A stretch of DNA of 64,000 nucleotides from Polaromonas sp. 39-63-25 (GCF_002278925.1 NZ_NCJH01000013.1:29472-93471), one strand, 5' to 3'. Shown: positions 52,351 to 60,675, counted from the stretch's first letter. Notes: generated from the letters alone by a model not told the origin. Program-made: numbers and translations.

Positions 52351-52387
52351 TAAGGAAAAATAAAAAGACCCGGGACAGACCCGGGTC
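52351..52387 (-). terminator. intrinsic terminator between soxX and soxB
   Basis: On the minus strand GACCCGGG, a 5-base loop and CCCGGGTC form a perfect 8-bp GC stem, followed at once by TTTTTATTTTTCC. This is a textbook rho-independent terminator lying in the 65-base gap between soxX and soxB, so soxB would receive only read-through or need its own start. Confidence 0.85.
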
Positions 52388-52396
52388 GGATTCAAA

Positions 52397-53053
52397 TTAC
52401 TGGTTGACCGGCGATTTAGGATCCAGCAACAGGGCCATGACATTCCTGATCTGCTGTTCGGTCAGGAAGCCATTGTGGCCAGCCCTCGGCATTTGCGAGC
52501 AGGCGTTGTAGGCCCGCGCGTTCCAGATCTTGCCCCAGGTGTATTCAACGACAGCCTTGGACGCCGGGCTGGCCGGGTCTGCCACGCCGCGCAGCTTGCC
52601 ATAGTTGTACAGACTCGGGCCTATGGTGCCAAAGGAAATTTCCTGCTTGCTGATCTGATGACAGTTGTAGCAGTTGCCGCCGTTGACGCCAACCTTCTTG
52701 TCGCTCCATGTCGCTCCTGCGCCGCTTTGGGCAATCTTCTCGCCCGCTGTCCAGTCGCCCAGAAATTTGCCATCCGAAGGCCATTTGATGGCTTTCAGAT
52801 TGGCGGCCTCAAGACGCTTTGCGGTCGCTTCGTCCAGCGGCTTGCCGGTCATATCGGCGGTGCTGCACAGACGGTTGGTCTCGTCGGTGTTCAAGACCTT
52901 GTCGGCCTTGATGATGGTCCTGTCACTGAACGATGCCTTGGCGATTTGTTCGGTCAACTGGTCGAGTTCGACCACGCTCGGAGCGCTTGCGCAACCGGCA
53001 ATCAAGGCTGCCGCGAAGGCAGCGCCTAGTGTCCATTGAGTGCTTTTTTTCAT
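52397..53053 (-). CDS. soxX: SoxX cytochrome c (lipoprotein-type)
   Basis: A 218-residue monoheme cytochrome c subunit of SoxAX. Signal peptide with lipobox LIAGC (Cys20), so it is probably membrane-anchored. The heme motif CYNCH lies in GVNGGNCYNCHQ, and GTIGPSLYNYGKLRG and a methionine in SQMPRAGHNG are typical SoxX features. There is an N-terminal extension of about 80 residues before the heme motif compared with short SoxX. ATG at 53053. Confidence 0.9.
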   Translation of the reverse strand: MKKSTQWTLGAAFAAALIAGCASAPSVVELDQLTEQIAKASFSDRTIIKADKVLNTDETNRLCSTADMTGKPLDEATAKRLEAANLKAIKWPSDGKFLGDWTAGEKIAQSGAGATWSDKKVGVNGGNCYNCHQISKQEISFGTIGPSLYNYGKLRGVADPASPASKAVVEYTWGKIWNARAYNACSQMPRAGHNGFLTEQQIRNVMALLLDPKSPVNQ

Positions 53054-53072
53054 GACTGGATCTCCTGTGTTT

Positions 53073-53876
53073 TCAACGCTTGAGGGCAGGTGCAATCGAG
53101 GCCGCGCCCTTGGCGTTGACACCCATGTACACACCCAGGGCAATCGTGGCATCACTGCCGAAGCCCGGGTAGGGGAAGCGTTGCAGGCGATAGCAGTCAT
53201 TCAGACGCAGCTGCATGCTCCACATCTGTCCGTTGGAGACACGGTAGGCCGGCCAGGCGGCAAAGCCGACGCCATCACCGGGGTTTTTGGTCAGGACGGG
53301 AAGATCCTGAAGACGAATCCGCTTGCCTTCCTCCGAATGGCACGAGGCGCACGAGAAATCGTGAGTTCCGCCACGCTTGAAAAACAGGCGTTTACCGACT
53401 TCGTAAAACGTCTTTTCGCTTTGATGGGATTGGGGCAGGTTGAAGCGCATGCCCTTGGACTCGGCGGCAACCCAGGTCGCCAAGGCGGTCATGTTGACTT
53501 GCTCGCCCTTGCCAAAAGGCGTCTTGGCTATTTCGGCAGCATTGAGGCCCTGCAGGGTCTCCATGCAGGTAAGCAGGCGGGATTCCAGGTCCTGCACACG
53601 CTTGGTGTCGGTAAAGTAGCGTGGCAACTGGACAAAGACGCCCTTGACCACGCCAGGGCCTTTACCCAGATCACACTGTTCCAGCGAAGCGTTCTTCGGA
53701 CCGCGCTTCGTTTTCCACAGGTCTTCGCCTTTGGCTTCAAACAACTCCGCGGGGTTACCCTCGGCCAGCATGGCACGGTATTCGGCAATGCCGTCAGACG
53801 CCGTTTTCTGCGCCAACACGTTGCCCGCTATGACAGCAGCCACCGCGGCCGTGATCAGTAGTTTTGCTTGTGTCAT
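53073..53876 (-). CDS. soxA: SoxA cytochrome c
   Basis: A 267-residue subunit of the SoxAX L-cysteine S-thiosulfotransferase that attaches thiosulfate to SoxY. One heme motif CASCH (about residues 176-180) and the catalytic/axial cysteine in NDCYRLQRFPYPG are visible. The N-terminal heme found in di-heme SoxA is absent; two cysteines there (LEQC, LLTC) could form a disulfide. Start ATG at 53876 has AGAGGTG five bases upstream; a GTG two codons earlier is less likely. Confidence 0.93.
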   Translation of the reverse strand: MTQAKLLITAAVAAVIAGNVLAQKTASDGIAEYRAMLAEGNPAELFEAKGEDLWKTKRGPKNASLEQCDLGKGPGVVKGVFVQLPRYFTDTKRVQDLESRLLTCMETLQGLNAAEIAKTPFGKGEQVNMTALATWVAAESKGMRFNLPQSHQSEKTFYEVGKRLFFKRGGTHDFSCASCHSEEGKRIRLQDLPVLTKNPGDGVGFAAWPAYRVSNGQMWSMQLRLNDCYRLQRFPYPGFGSDATIALGVYMGVNAKGAASIAPALKR

Positions 53877-53911
53877 TGTCACCTCTTGAATTTGTTATGA
53901 AGCCAAACGCA

Positions 53912-53939
53912 AATGGAGAAGAGCGAGCCCTTCTCCATT
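53912..53939 (-). promoter_or_regulatory. 10-bp hairpin in the soxZ-soxA gap
   Basis: AATGGAGAAG and CTTCTCCATT pair perfectly around an 8-base loop. It has no clear T-run after it on the transcribed strand. Possible mRNA processing or attenuation point dividing soxYZ from soxAX. Confidence 0.5.
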
Positions 53940-53960
53940 CCCAACACAGGATCTGGAAGC

Positions 53961-54272
53961 TCAGGAAACCGTTGCTTCGTCAGTCCGGCTTTCGCCCTTG
54001 TTGTCTTTCCAGCTCACGCCGACTTTATCACCAGCCTTGGCACCCTTGATGCTGAACTGGAGGAACGGATTTTTCGAAACCGCCGGACCCCATTCCGCCG
54101 TCATGACGGTCTTGCCGTTATGCGTGGCGGTGACTTCGGCGATATGCCAGGCCGGCACAAGCTTGCCGGCCGAGTCCTTGCGCTGACCGGACTCCATTTC
54201 GTGGCTCATCAAAACACGGACGGTTGCATTGCTGCCTGCTACCTGGGCGCGAATACGCATCGGATCTGCCAT
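53961..54272 (-). CDS. soxZ: thiosulfate oxidation carrier complex protein SoxZ
   Basis: A 103-residue immunoglobulin-like subunit of the SoxYZ carrier. Recognised by MRIRAQVAG, HEMESGQRKDSAGKLVPAWHI, AEWGPAVSKNPFLQF and the WKDNKGE close. Located after soxY and before soxA, the usual order. Confidence 0.94.
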   Translation of the reverse strand: MADPMRIRAQVAGSNATVRVLMSHEMESGQRKDSAGKLVPAWHIAEVTATHNGKTVMTAEWGPAVSKNPFLQFSIKGAKAGDKVGVSWKDNKGESRTDEATVS

Positions 54273-54318
54273 TTTCTACTCCTGAATCTGTATTGAATTG
54301 TTCAAAAAAAAGGGGCGC

Positions 54319-54777
54319 TCAGCCGCCGCAGCCGCCAAGCGTGACCTTGACTTCTTTTTTCGCAAAAAACGCTTTGCCATCCGCCATCACCGCCACGGCA
54401 TACACGTCCGAGGACTGGCCCATCTTGGCGCGCGTGGCGAAGTTTGGCTCGACGCTGTCGGTCATGTTGAACAGTGCCACCAAAGCGGATGGGTTCTTCT
54501 CGACCAGAATCAGAATCTGCTTCACGCCGGGCAGCGAGGTGCTGGCGGTCAAGGGAACCACAGCGCCGTTTTCAGCAATGTCGGGGCCGCCAATGGTGAC
54601 GTCTTTGCTCTCGACCGGTGCGCCAGCGCCCAGCGCCTTCAGCACGTCCGCTGGCGTTTTGGCTTCGAACGCGGTCTTGTTGTAGGCTGCCATTGCATAC
54701 TGGGGGAACAAGCCCGTGGATGCCAGCAGGCCCGCAACGATGGCGCCATGTTTGAGTGTCTCGCGACGAGTTTGCAT
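54319..54777 (-). CDS. soxY: thiosulfate oxidation carrier protein SoxY
   Basis: A 152-residue carrier. Tat signal with TRRETLKHGA. C-terminal swinging arm ends GGCGG, the cysteine that holds the sulfur substrate covalently. The middle has the SoxY domain (VPLTASTSLPGVKQILILVEKNP). It sits 46 bases upstream of soxZ. Confidence 0.95.
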   Translation of the reverse strand: MQTRRETLKHGAIVAGLLASTGLFPQYAMAAYNKTAFEAKTPADVLKALGAGAPVESKDVTIGGPDIAENGAVVPLTASTSLPGVKQILILVEKNPSALVALFNMTDSVEPNFATRAKMGQSSDVYAVAVMADGKAFFAKKEVKVTLGGCGG

Positions 54778-54846
54778 GTTAAGTCTCCTTGATCAAGTTA
54801 ATACTAATATAAGAATACAAGCCGTGCACTGGTATTTTCCCGGCCT

Positions 54847-55971
54847 TCATTTTCCCGCACCCGAAGCCAGCCAAGCACCAATGGTCTTGGCTTCCGCATC
54901 GCTCAAGGTCTGTGCCGGCATGGGCATGGCCCCCCAAACCCCGACACCGCCCGCCTTCACCTTCCCCGCGAGATACTCGGTCTTCCCGGCATGCTTCTTG
55001 GCAATGTCCAGGAAACTGGGGCCGATGATCTTTTTGTCAATGGAATGACAAGCCGTACAACTGTATTTTTGCGTCAATGCCATCGCCGCCTTGCCGTCAA
55101 CACCCGCCGGGTCGGTCCTTGCGGCTGGTTTGGCGGGTGCCGCCTCGGCCGCTTTCTGCGCGACTGGCGCAGCCTCAGCCGCCGCTGCCCCCGGCACCTG
55201 CGCCTTGCCCTCCGGCTTGGTCGTGTCAACGCCACGCTGAGGGCCAACCGGCCGGTTCTGCTCCGCAAGATTTCCATGTGCGTTCCGCGCAAAGTCCGGC
55301 AGGAAAGACGCCACCTTGGGCTCTGGCGTGCAGTCCTTCATGCAGGCTGCATTTTTGGCGTCGGGCTTGGCCGTGCCGCCAAATTCACTGCCTGGCCACA
55401 TGGCGTGCTTGGTCGTCATGCCGTTTCGGTTGGGCATGCGATTTTGCACTTCGTCCATGTTTTTGTCGGACAGCGTGAAGTCGTCCGGAACAATGCCCCC
55501 CAGATTCAGCAGGAAGGCCGTGACGGCATACACCTCTTCGGTGCTGAGCGACTTGGGGGCCGTCCACGGCATGGCCCGGTTGATGTAGTCCCACAAGGTC
55601 GAAAGTGTGGGCACCTTCATCAAGGTGGTACGCCCCGGGTAGGTCGTGTTCGTGAGATTGGCAACACGACCCTTTTTGATGTCTTCTGCCGTGGTGCCGC
55701 CCACGATCGGGCTGAATACTTCGCCTGATTCGCCAAAAATTCCGTGGCAGGACGCACACTTGCCTTCCCACACAACCTGGCCTTTGGCCACCGAGCCCGA
55801 GCCCGCCGGCAGCCCCTTGAAGTCCGGCCGCACATCGATATCCCATGCGGCGACTTCCTTGGGCGTCGCCACGCGTCCCACCCCCGGGTAGGCACCGGCA
55901 GTCTGCGCGCCCGCGAAGCTGACCGCGGCCAGCATGGCGGCAGCCAATACTGCTTTACGAAACCTGGACAT
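54847..55971 (-). CDS. soxD: SoxD diheme cytochrome c
   Basis: A 374-residue c-type cytochrome, partner of SoxC in sulfur dehydrogenase SoxCD. Signal peptide cleaved near AGA; first heme motif CASCH (residues 72-76) and second CTACH in the C-terminal domain (about residue 310), separated by an Ala/Pro/Lys-rich linker. A methionine ligand region (WGAMPMPAQTLSDAEAK) follows. It overlaps soxC by 17 bases, so they are coupled. Confidence 0.92.
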   Translation of the reverse strand: MSRFRKAVLAAAMLAAVSFAGAQTAGAYPGVGRVATPKEVAAWDIDVRPDFKGLPAGSGSVAKGQVVWEGKCASCHGIFGESGEVFSPIVGGTTAEDIKKGRVANLTNTTYPGRTTLMKVPTLSTLWDYINRAMPWTAPKSLSTEEVYAVTAFLLNLGGIVPDDFTLSDKNMDEVQNRMPNRNGMTTKHAMWPGSEFGGTAKPDAKNAACMKDCTPEPKVASFLPDFARNAHGNLAEQNRPVGPQRGVDTTKPEGKAQVPGAAAAEAAPVAQKAAEAAPAKPAARTDPAGVDGKAAMALTQKYSCTACHSIDKKIIGPSFLDIAKKHAGKTEYLAGKVKAGGVGVWGAMPMPAQTLSDAEAKTIGAWLASGAGK

Positions 55972-57322
55972 TTTTCACCTCGCCATTTTCCTGAACCAAC
56001 CAAGACTGGATCGCATTGTTGTGATAGATCGAACGCGTGCCACGCACCGCGCGAAGCTGCTTGTAATTCGGCTGGACGTAACCGGTATCATCCATGGCCC
56101 GACTCTGGATGATGGCGGGCTTGCCGTCCCATACCCAGTCGAGGCTGAACCGTGTCAGCGCCTTGGTCAGCACTGGTGACTCCAGCCGCGCTGCGCGCCA
56201 GTTTCGGCCGCCATCGACCGACACATCCACCCGCTTGACCTTGCCCCGACCGGACCATGCCAGGCCGCTGATGCTGTAGAAGCCCTTGTCCAGCAAGACC
56301 TGTCCACCCGACGGCGTCGTCACAACGCTCTTGCACTCCTGGATACTGGTGTACTGGCGATGCGTGCCATCGGGCTGCAAATCGACATAGTGAATCGCCT
56401 CATCCTTGGCGGCATAAGGTTTGTCGCCCACTTCCACGCGGCGCAGGTACTTGACCCAGCTCACGCCCTGCACACCGGGCACGATCAGGCGCAGCGGGTA
56501 ACCCTGCTCGGGGCGCAACATTTCACCGTTCTGGCCATAGGCCACAAACACTTCGCCGGACTTGATCAGGCTCATGGGAATGGTGCGCGTCATCGAGGAG
56601 CCATCGGCACCTTCGGCGAGTACAAACTTGCCATTCTTGAGGTCGGCCCCTGCCAGCTCCAGCAGGGTGATGAGCGGCACACCGGTGAACTCACTGCATG
56701 AAATCATGCCGTGGGTGTACTGCACCGTCGGCACAGCCACATTACCCCATTCGACCGCCGTGTTGGCGCCGCACTCGATAAAGTGGAAGCGCGACACCGA
56801 AGGCAGACGCATGATTTCGTCCAGCGTAAACACCTTGGGCGACTTGACCATGCCGTTGATCATGAAACGGTGCTTGGACGGATCAACATCCCACCAGCCC
56901 TGATGGTGCCGCTCGAAATGCAGGCCACTTGGCGTGACGATGCCGAACAGCGACTGCAATGGCGAAAACGACACCGAGGCCTGCGGGGTCTGGGTCAGGC
57001 CCGGACTCTGGCGGCGCTGCACATTCACCTCATATTTGGACGGCTTGCCGTAGCCACCATCTGAGGCCACGGGCTGACCCAGACCCTTGCTGTGCTCAGG
57101 CAGGTTCAAGATGTTGGGGTCGCCGCCTTCGGTCGGCACCGGATTTCCCTGCGCCAGGGCAACAGGCACCGCCAGGCCCGCTGCCGCCGCTGCGAATGCG
57201 CCACGGATGAAGTCGCGGCGCCCATGGCGGGCCTCTGCAACAACCGTTTTGATGCCGTCCCGGCTTAGAAAGCTCTCGGGCGCCTTCAGGATTCTTCCCG
57301 AACTCACGTCTTCTTGGTTCAC
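55955..57322 (-). CDS. soxC: sulfane dehydrogenase SoxC (molybdopterin subunit)
   Basis: A 455-residue molybdenum enzyme of the sulfite oxidase family that oxidises the sulfane sulfur on SoxY. Tat signal with GRRDFIRGAF near residue 30. The molybdenum-binding cysteine is in RFHFIECGANTAVEWG (about residue 180), followed by GVPLITLLE and PVTMTRTIPMS-like strands. Start is GTG at 57322 with AAAGGA seven bases upstream. A longer open frame upstream is not supported by a ribosome site. The presence of SoxCD implies complete thiosulfate oxidation without sulfur globules. Confidence 0.93.
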   Translation of the reverse strand: MNQEDVSSGRILKAPESFLSRDGIKTVVAEARHGRRDFIRGAFAAAAAGLAVPVALAQGNPVPTEGGDPNILNLPEHSKGLGQPVASDGGYGKPSKYEVNVQRRQSPGLTQTPQASVSFSPLQSLFGIVTPSGLHFERHHQGWWDVDPSKHRFMINGMVKSPKVFTLDEIMRLPSVSRFHFIECGANTAVEWGNVAVPTVQYTHGMISCSEFTGVPLITLLELAGADLKNGKFVLAEGADGSSMTRTIPMSLIKSGEVFVAYGQNGEMLRPEQGYPLRLIVPGVQGVSWVKYLRRVEVGDKPYAAKDEAIHYVDLQPDGTHRQYTSIQECKSVVTTPSGGQVLLDKGFYSISGLAWSGRGKVKRVDVSVDGGRNWRAARLESPVLTKALTRFSLDWVWDGKPAIIQSRAMDDTGYVQPNYKQLRAVRGTRSIYHNNAIQSWLVQENGEVKNVQVS

Positions 57323-57685
57323 ACAGTTTCCTTTGATAAATTGCCGGGGCCCGGTTCTGCATCTCGATCTGCAGGGTCGGCCCGCGTACACCTTGCCATC
57401 CTGATCCAACGCCATCACGCTCCAGGAGCGCGTAGCGCTTCGTCTACCCGCACTGCGAACGCATCCGCCATGCCGCAAAAACCGCGCCTCGCGAGGCCCT
57501 GCTTCCCCATCACCGGGTAATACACTCCCCACCCTGGGCCAACGCACCGATGGCAGAAAGCCAACCGCACTTTCTGCAACACCGATCCCTACTCACCATA
57601 AATTCCGAATATCGATATACACGAATATAAACGACTGCCAGAAAAAAAGGGTCAGGGTTTTTACCAGCCCCCTGATTCCAGTCAC
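57323..57685. other. soxC upstream region (363 bp)
   Basis: A long gap between the small cytochrome gene and soxC. It contains a perfect 10-base palindrome ATATCGATAT (57609-57618) within a pair of CGAATAT repeats (57606-57612 and 57622-57628). This A+T-rich patch is the most likely sox promoter/operator. Just before soxC the frame has a coding-like segment (MALDQDGKVYAG) without a start, perhaps a gene remnant. No other gene is visible. Confidence 0.5.
57606..57628. promoter_or_regulatory. possible sox operator (CGAATAT repeats around ATATCGATAT)
   Basis: Two CGAATAT direct repeats 16 bases apart with a perfect ATATCGATAT palindrome in between. A+T-rich dyads of this kind are used by ArsR-type sox regulators in other bacteria, but the regulator is not in the window, so the assignment is inference. 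Confidence 0.35.
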
Positions 57686-58009
57686 CTATTTAAAGCGATA
57701 GTGGTCCCGATTCAGGACGGCAGAGATTGCCGTTACCTCCTCCGGAAATAGCCCCAGGTTGAGCTCGGTATTACACGACTCCACCATGCCGCGCAAAACG
57801 CCCGGCGTGTTGACACGTCCGGCAGGTCGGTAAATCGCGCTGCCGTCGCCCCCAACCTTCTGCTGGTGACAAGCCGCACATTTGTGCTCCGCAATCAGCT
57901 GCTCACCCAACTTGAGGTCGGCGCCCTGGTACAGCGCCGGCATTTGCGCGCCGGCGGAAGTCAGGACCAGCAGCAGGAGAAGAGGTAGGGAAAAAGTGGA
58001 TGTGACCAT
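57686..58009 (-). CDS. small periplasmic cytochrome c
   Basis: A 107-residue cytochrome with a signal peptide (LPLLLLLVLTSAGAQ) and one heme motif CAACH (about residues 44-48). It also has a YRPAGRVNTPGVLRGMVESCN tail seen in small c-type cytochromes that accompany sulfur oxidation. Upstream of soxC and on the same strand. It may carry electrons from Sox proteins to the respiratory chain. Confidence 0.8.
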   Translation of the reverse strand: MVTSTFSLPLLLLLVLTSAGAQMPALYQGADLKLGEQLIAEHKCAACHQQKVGGDGSAIYRPAGRVNTPGVLRGMVESCNTELNLGLFPEEVTAISAVLNRDHYRFK

Positions 58010-58163
58010 GGAGTGTTAGCGTACCGGAATAAGTCCATTCAATGCAATACCTTGCGAACCGCCAGACACCTGACGCAAGCCAAAGGCCGAGATTTTTTCC
58101 CATGGAGTGGCCGTCAATCAAAAGGGGGTTGAAGGCTTGCACCTTCAACCCTTCAGCCTGCGG

Positions 58164-59438
58164 TTACAGCTTCCAGCCGTAGGCAATGCCGATGGCGTTC
58201 TGCTTCATTTTGAGGTTGACCGGGTAGCCGGCGACAGATTGGCCGTTGCCATTGGCAACGCCGCTGACACCCTTGCTGAACGCATGCATGAAGCTCATGC
58301 TCAACTCCGCCTTGTTGTCCAGCGTCCAGGTCGCTCCGAGCGTGACATGCTGCTCGACGGTCGCCGGCGCCAGAATGTTGAAGTAGGTGTTCTGGCTGTT
58401 AATCGGCATCTTGCCGTGGTTGTAGCCCGCACGCAGCGTCAGGTTCTTGCTGTATTCATGCGAGACACCGAGCTTGAGAACCGTCATGTCGCTCCAGCCA
58501 AAGCCGGAACCATTGGCAGGGCCCATGGGGGTTCCGGAGACAGCAGGAAAGAGCGTGCCGGGGTTCGCGACGGACTTGATGCTGCCGTAATTGATCTGGT
58601 TCAGATCAAGCGCCACGGTGGTTTTGGGCGTGGCCTTGACCGCCACCCCGAAACCATAGCTTTCAGGAATATCGAAACCGCCTTCTTCGGCCAGCAGGCC
58701 TTTGTACCGGTCGAACTTCGACATCCTGGTGCGGCTCTGGTAGATCGCGCCCAAGGTGACCGTCGGCGATACCTGACCCGTCCAGCCGAGCTTCACACCC
58801 CACCCGGTTGAGCTGTCCTTGCCGCGGTTGGTCACCGAGCCGACATAGCGGCTGTTATTGGCATTGTCGAAGGCCTCGAGGCCTTTGGCTTCGAAGGTCT
58901 GGTAGACCAGGTTCAGGGAAGCGCCGAACGAGTGGCTGCCTATCTTTTTCGAGATCGTCGGAGCGATGAACAATTGCTCAAGGTTGGTGTAGGTATGGGA
59001 GCCGGACGAGGTAATGAGATTGGTGCCATAGTTGGTATTCATGCCGCCATTGCCATACACCACCACACCGGCCGCCATGTCGCTGCCTATCATGCGGTTG
59101 TAGCCAAAATCCGGAACCAGGAAATTGCGCTGCCCACTGCGGTAGTCGCCAGCAGCGACCCCTTGGTACGCGGAGGTATAGGTCACGGTCCGGTCCGGCA
59201 TGAACAGGTCCGCGCCGAAGTCGACGCGGCCACCCACATCAACCATGCCAGCCGGGTTGGTGGCTGCGGCCAGGGCATCCTGCGGCAAAGCGATGCCGAC
59301 GCCGCCCATGCCTTTGGCTTTGATGCCAAAGCCATGTGAAAAATAGCCATTGGTTGCCATGGCCGCCGTCAGGGGGCCCGCAATGATGGCGAACGCGGCC
59401 AGATTACGAACCGCTTTTGCTGTTTTTGACTTGCTCAT
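58164..59438 (-). CDS. FadL/TodX-family outer-membrane transporter
   Basis: A 424-residue beta-barrel with signal peptide (FAIIAGPLTAAMA). N-terminal TNGYFSHGFGIKAKGMGGVGIALPQDALAAATNPAGM is the FadL plug signature (NPA at the usual position). The C-terminal strands end GIAYGWKL. Such porins take hydrophobic compounds across the outer membrane; its place between the sox genes and the DUF302 gene is compatible with uptake of hydrophobic sulfur or thiols, which is inference. Confidence 0.88.
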   Translation of the reverse strand: MSKSKTAKAVRNLAAFAIIAGPLTAAMATNGYFSHGFGIKAKGMGGVGIALPQDALAAATNPAGMVDVGGRVDFGADLFMPDRTVTYTSAYQGVAAGDYRSGQRNFLVPDFGYNRMIGSDMAAGVVVYGNGGMNTNYGTNLITSSGSHTYTNLEQLFIAPTISKKIGSHSFGASLNLVYQTFEAKGLEAFDNANNSRYVGSVTNRGKDSSTGWGVKLGWTGQVSPTVTLGAIYQSRTRMSKFDRYKGLLAEEGGFDIPESYGFGVAVKATPKTTVALDLNQINYGSIKSVANPGTLFPAVSGTPMGPANGSGFGWSDMTVLKLGVSHEYSKNLTLRAGYNHGKMPINSQNTYFNILAPATVEQHVTLGATWTLDNKAELSMSFMHAFSKGVSGVANGNGQSVAGYPVNLKMKQNAIGIAYGWKL

Positions 59439-59474
59439 TAAATGTCTCCTGTAGTTTTTTTTTGCTCGGATCTG

Positions 59475-60047
59475 TCAGAACTCACCCTTGGCGGCCCGAT
59501 CCATCATCATGTAGATGGTTTCACGCACTTTCCAGGCCTCCTCCTTCAAGGGAGACGGCAACTTGCGACCCATCTTCACCATCATGTCCATATTGAGGGT
59601 GTAAATCCAAAGGCCATCGTCGCGCTCGACCACAGTCAGACGGCAAGGCAGATAGGCCCCCATGTGCGGACTGAAGTCCACCATCATGCGTGCGGTGTCA
59701 GGTGAGCAATAGGAGTAGACCTTGAGGAATTTCTGCTTCTTTCCGGTGCGCGATTCGAGCTCCTTGGACAAGGGCAGCTCGCCCACGCTTTTCATGTTCC
59801 GCTCAGTGGCCACCTGGGTGAAGACCTGTTCGATATCGTTGATGGTCACGCCGGCTTTGACCTTGCGTTCCCAGGTGGTCGCCACTGCAATGTCGCCATT
59901 TGCTTCAATCCAGCGGTCCCACATCTTGCTGGCTTCGGCACCGGCACCGGTTTCGAGCTTTCCCATCGTGCTGATGGTGCCGCATCCGGTCAACAACAGG
60001 ACTGCCATCAAGGGCAGCCATTTCAAAATTTTAGTCAGAGGGTTCAC
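59475..60047 (-). CDS. DUF302-domain lipoprotein
   Basis: A 190-residue lipoprotein (lipobox LLTGC, Cys22) with a DUF302-like fold after the signal (VYSYCSPDTARMMVDFSPHMGAYLPCRLTVVERDDGLWIYTLNMDMM). Two cysteines are in the domain. The start is GTG at 60047, with AAGGA eight bases upstream. DUF302 proteins are frequent neighbours of sulfur-oxidation gene sets. It is divergent from the CsoR-like regulator and shares its operator region. Confidence 0.8.
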   Translation of the reverse strand: MNPLTKILKWLPLMAVLLLTGCGTISTMGKLETGAGAEASKMWDRWIEANGDIAVATTWERKVKAGVTINDIEQVFTQVATERNMKSVGELPLSKELESRTGKKQKFLKVYSYCSPDTARMMVDFSPHMGAYLPCRLTVVERDDGLWIYTLNMDMMVKMGRKLPSPLKEEAWKVRETIYMMMDRAAKGEF

Positions 60048-60174
60048 TGGCAGTTCCTTGTTCAGTAGGTTTTTCGTCGGCGGGGAGAGGAACACCGGCA
60101 GCGGGGATTTCCACATTGCCAATGTGAAGCGATAGTGCGCGAACAATCCTTTCCCGAGCACTGGGATCAACCCT

Positions 60175-60190
60175 ATACCCTACCGGGTAT
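60175..60190. promoter_or_regulatory. CsoR/CstR-type operator palindrome
   Basis: ATACCC-TACC-GGGTAT, a perfect inverted repeat with a 4-base centre, 128 bases upstream of the DUF302 gene and 90 bases upstream of the regulator gene. It is of the type bound by DUF156 repressors (G/C-rich centre flanked by A/T), so it is the likely autoregulatory site for this regulator and for the DUF302 gene. Confidence 0.6.
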
Positions 60191-60279
60191 GGCATTTAAA
60201 CCACAACCGGCTGCTTTCATCCCGCCAGCGACGATCTGGCAAAATCGAACCGGATCGACCATCGCAACAATGGATTCAC

Positions 60280-60597
60280 ATGGCAACCAAAGGCACCCCG
60301 CGCAGACCCGAGGCTCCAGCCCCGGTTTCTTCTTACCGTGACGACCACCAGAAGGATGTGGTCAACCGCTTGCGCCGTGTTGAAGGGCAGATGCGGGGGT
60401 TGGTCGAGATGATCCAGAGCGGACGATCATGTGAGGAAGTGGCGCTGCAGATGTCTGCTGCGCGAAAGGCCATGGACAGGACTTTTTACCGCATGATGGC
60501 GTGCTCCCTGATGGAGGCCATCCACGAATCCGAAACCGATGCAGAGGCCATTGTCGAGGTGGAACGTGCGGCCCACCTTCTTGACAAATTTGGCTGA
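60280..60597 (+). CDS. CsoR/CstR-family (DUF156) transcriptional repressor
   Basis: A 105-residue all-helical repressor. VVNRLRRVEGQMRGLVEMIQSG (about 27-48) is the DUF156 signature. Cys51 occupies the first ligand place of CsoR, but by alignment the second-site His and Cys of copper sensors are missing; Cys75 lies one residue before the His place. This argues against copper and fits a thiol/persulfide sensor of the CstR kind. Divergent from the DUF302 gene. Confidence 0.85.
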   Translation: MATKGTPRRPEAPAPVSSYRDDHQKDVVNRLRRVEGQMRGLVEMIQSGRSCEEVALQMSAARKAMDRTFYRMMACSLMEAIHESETDAEAIVEVERAAHLLDKFG

Positions 60598-60646
60598 CAC
60601 CTGGTGGACAACAGCACCTCCCGCGAGGCCTGCGTTCATCTCGCCC

Positions 60647-60675
60647 AGCCCGGATCGCCGTATTGATCCCGGGCT
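60647..60675. terminator. hairpin between the CsoR-like gene and the cytochrome gene
   Basis: AGCCCGGATC and GATCCCGGGCT pair with a single bulged base around an 8-base loop, in the convergent gap between the regulator and the cytochrome c gene. No T-run follows on either side, so it may be only a barrier or protective structure. Confidence 0.35.

Noticed and set aside
57323-57547. N-terminal extension of the soxC frame with a coding-like WSVMALDQDGKVYAG stretch
   Set aside because: No start with a ribosome site, and the Tat signal of SoxC begins downstream; could be a gene remnant but too short to claim.
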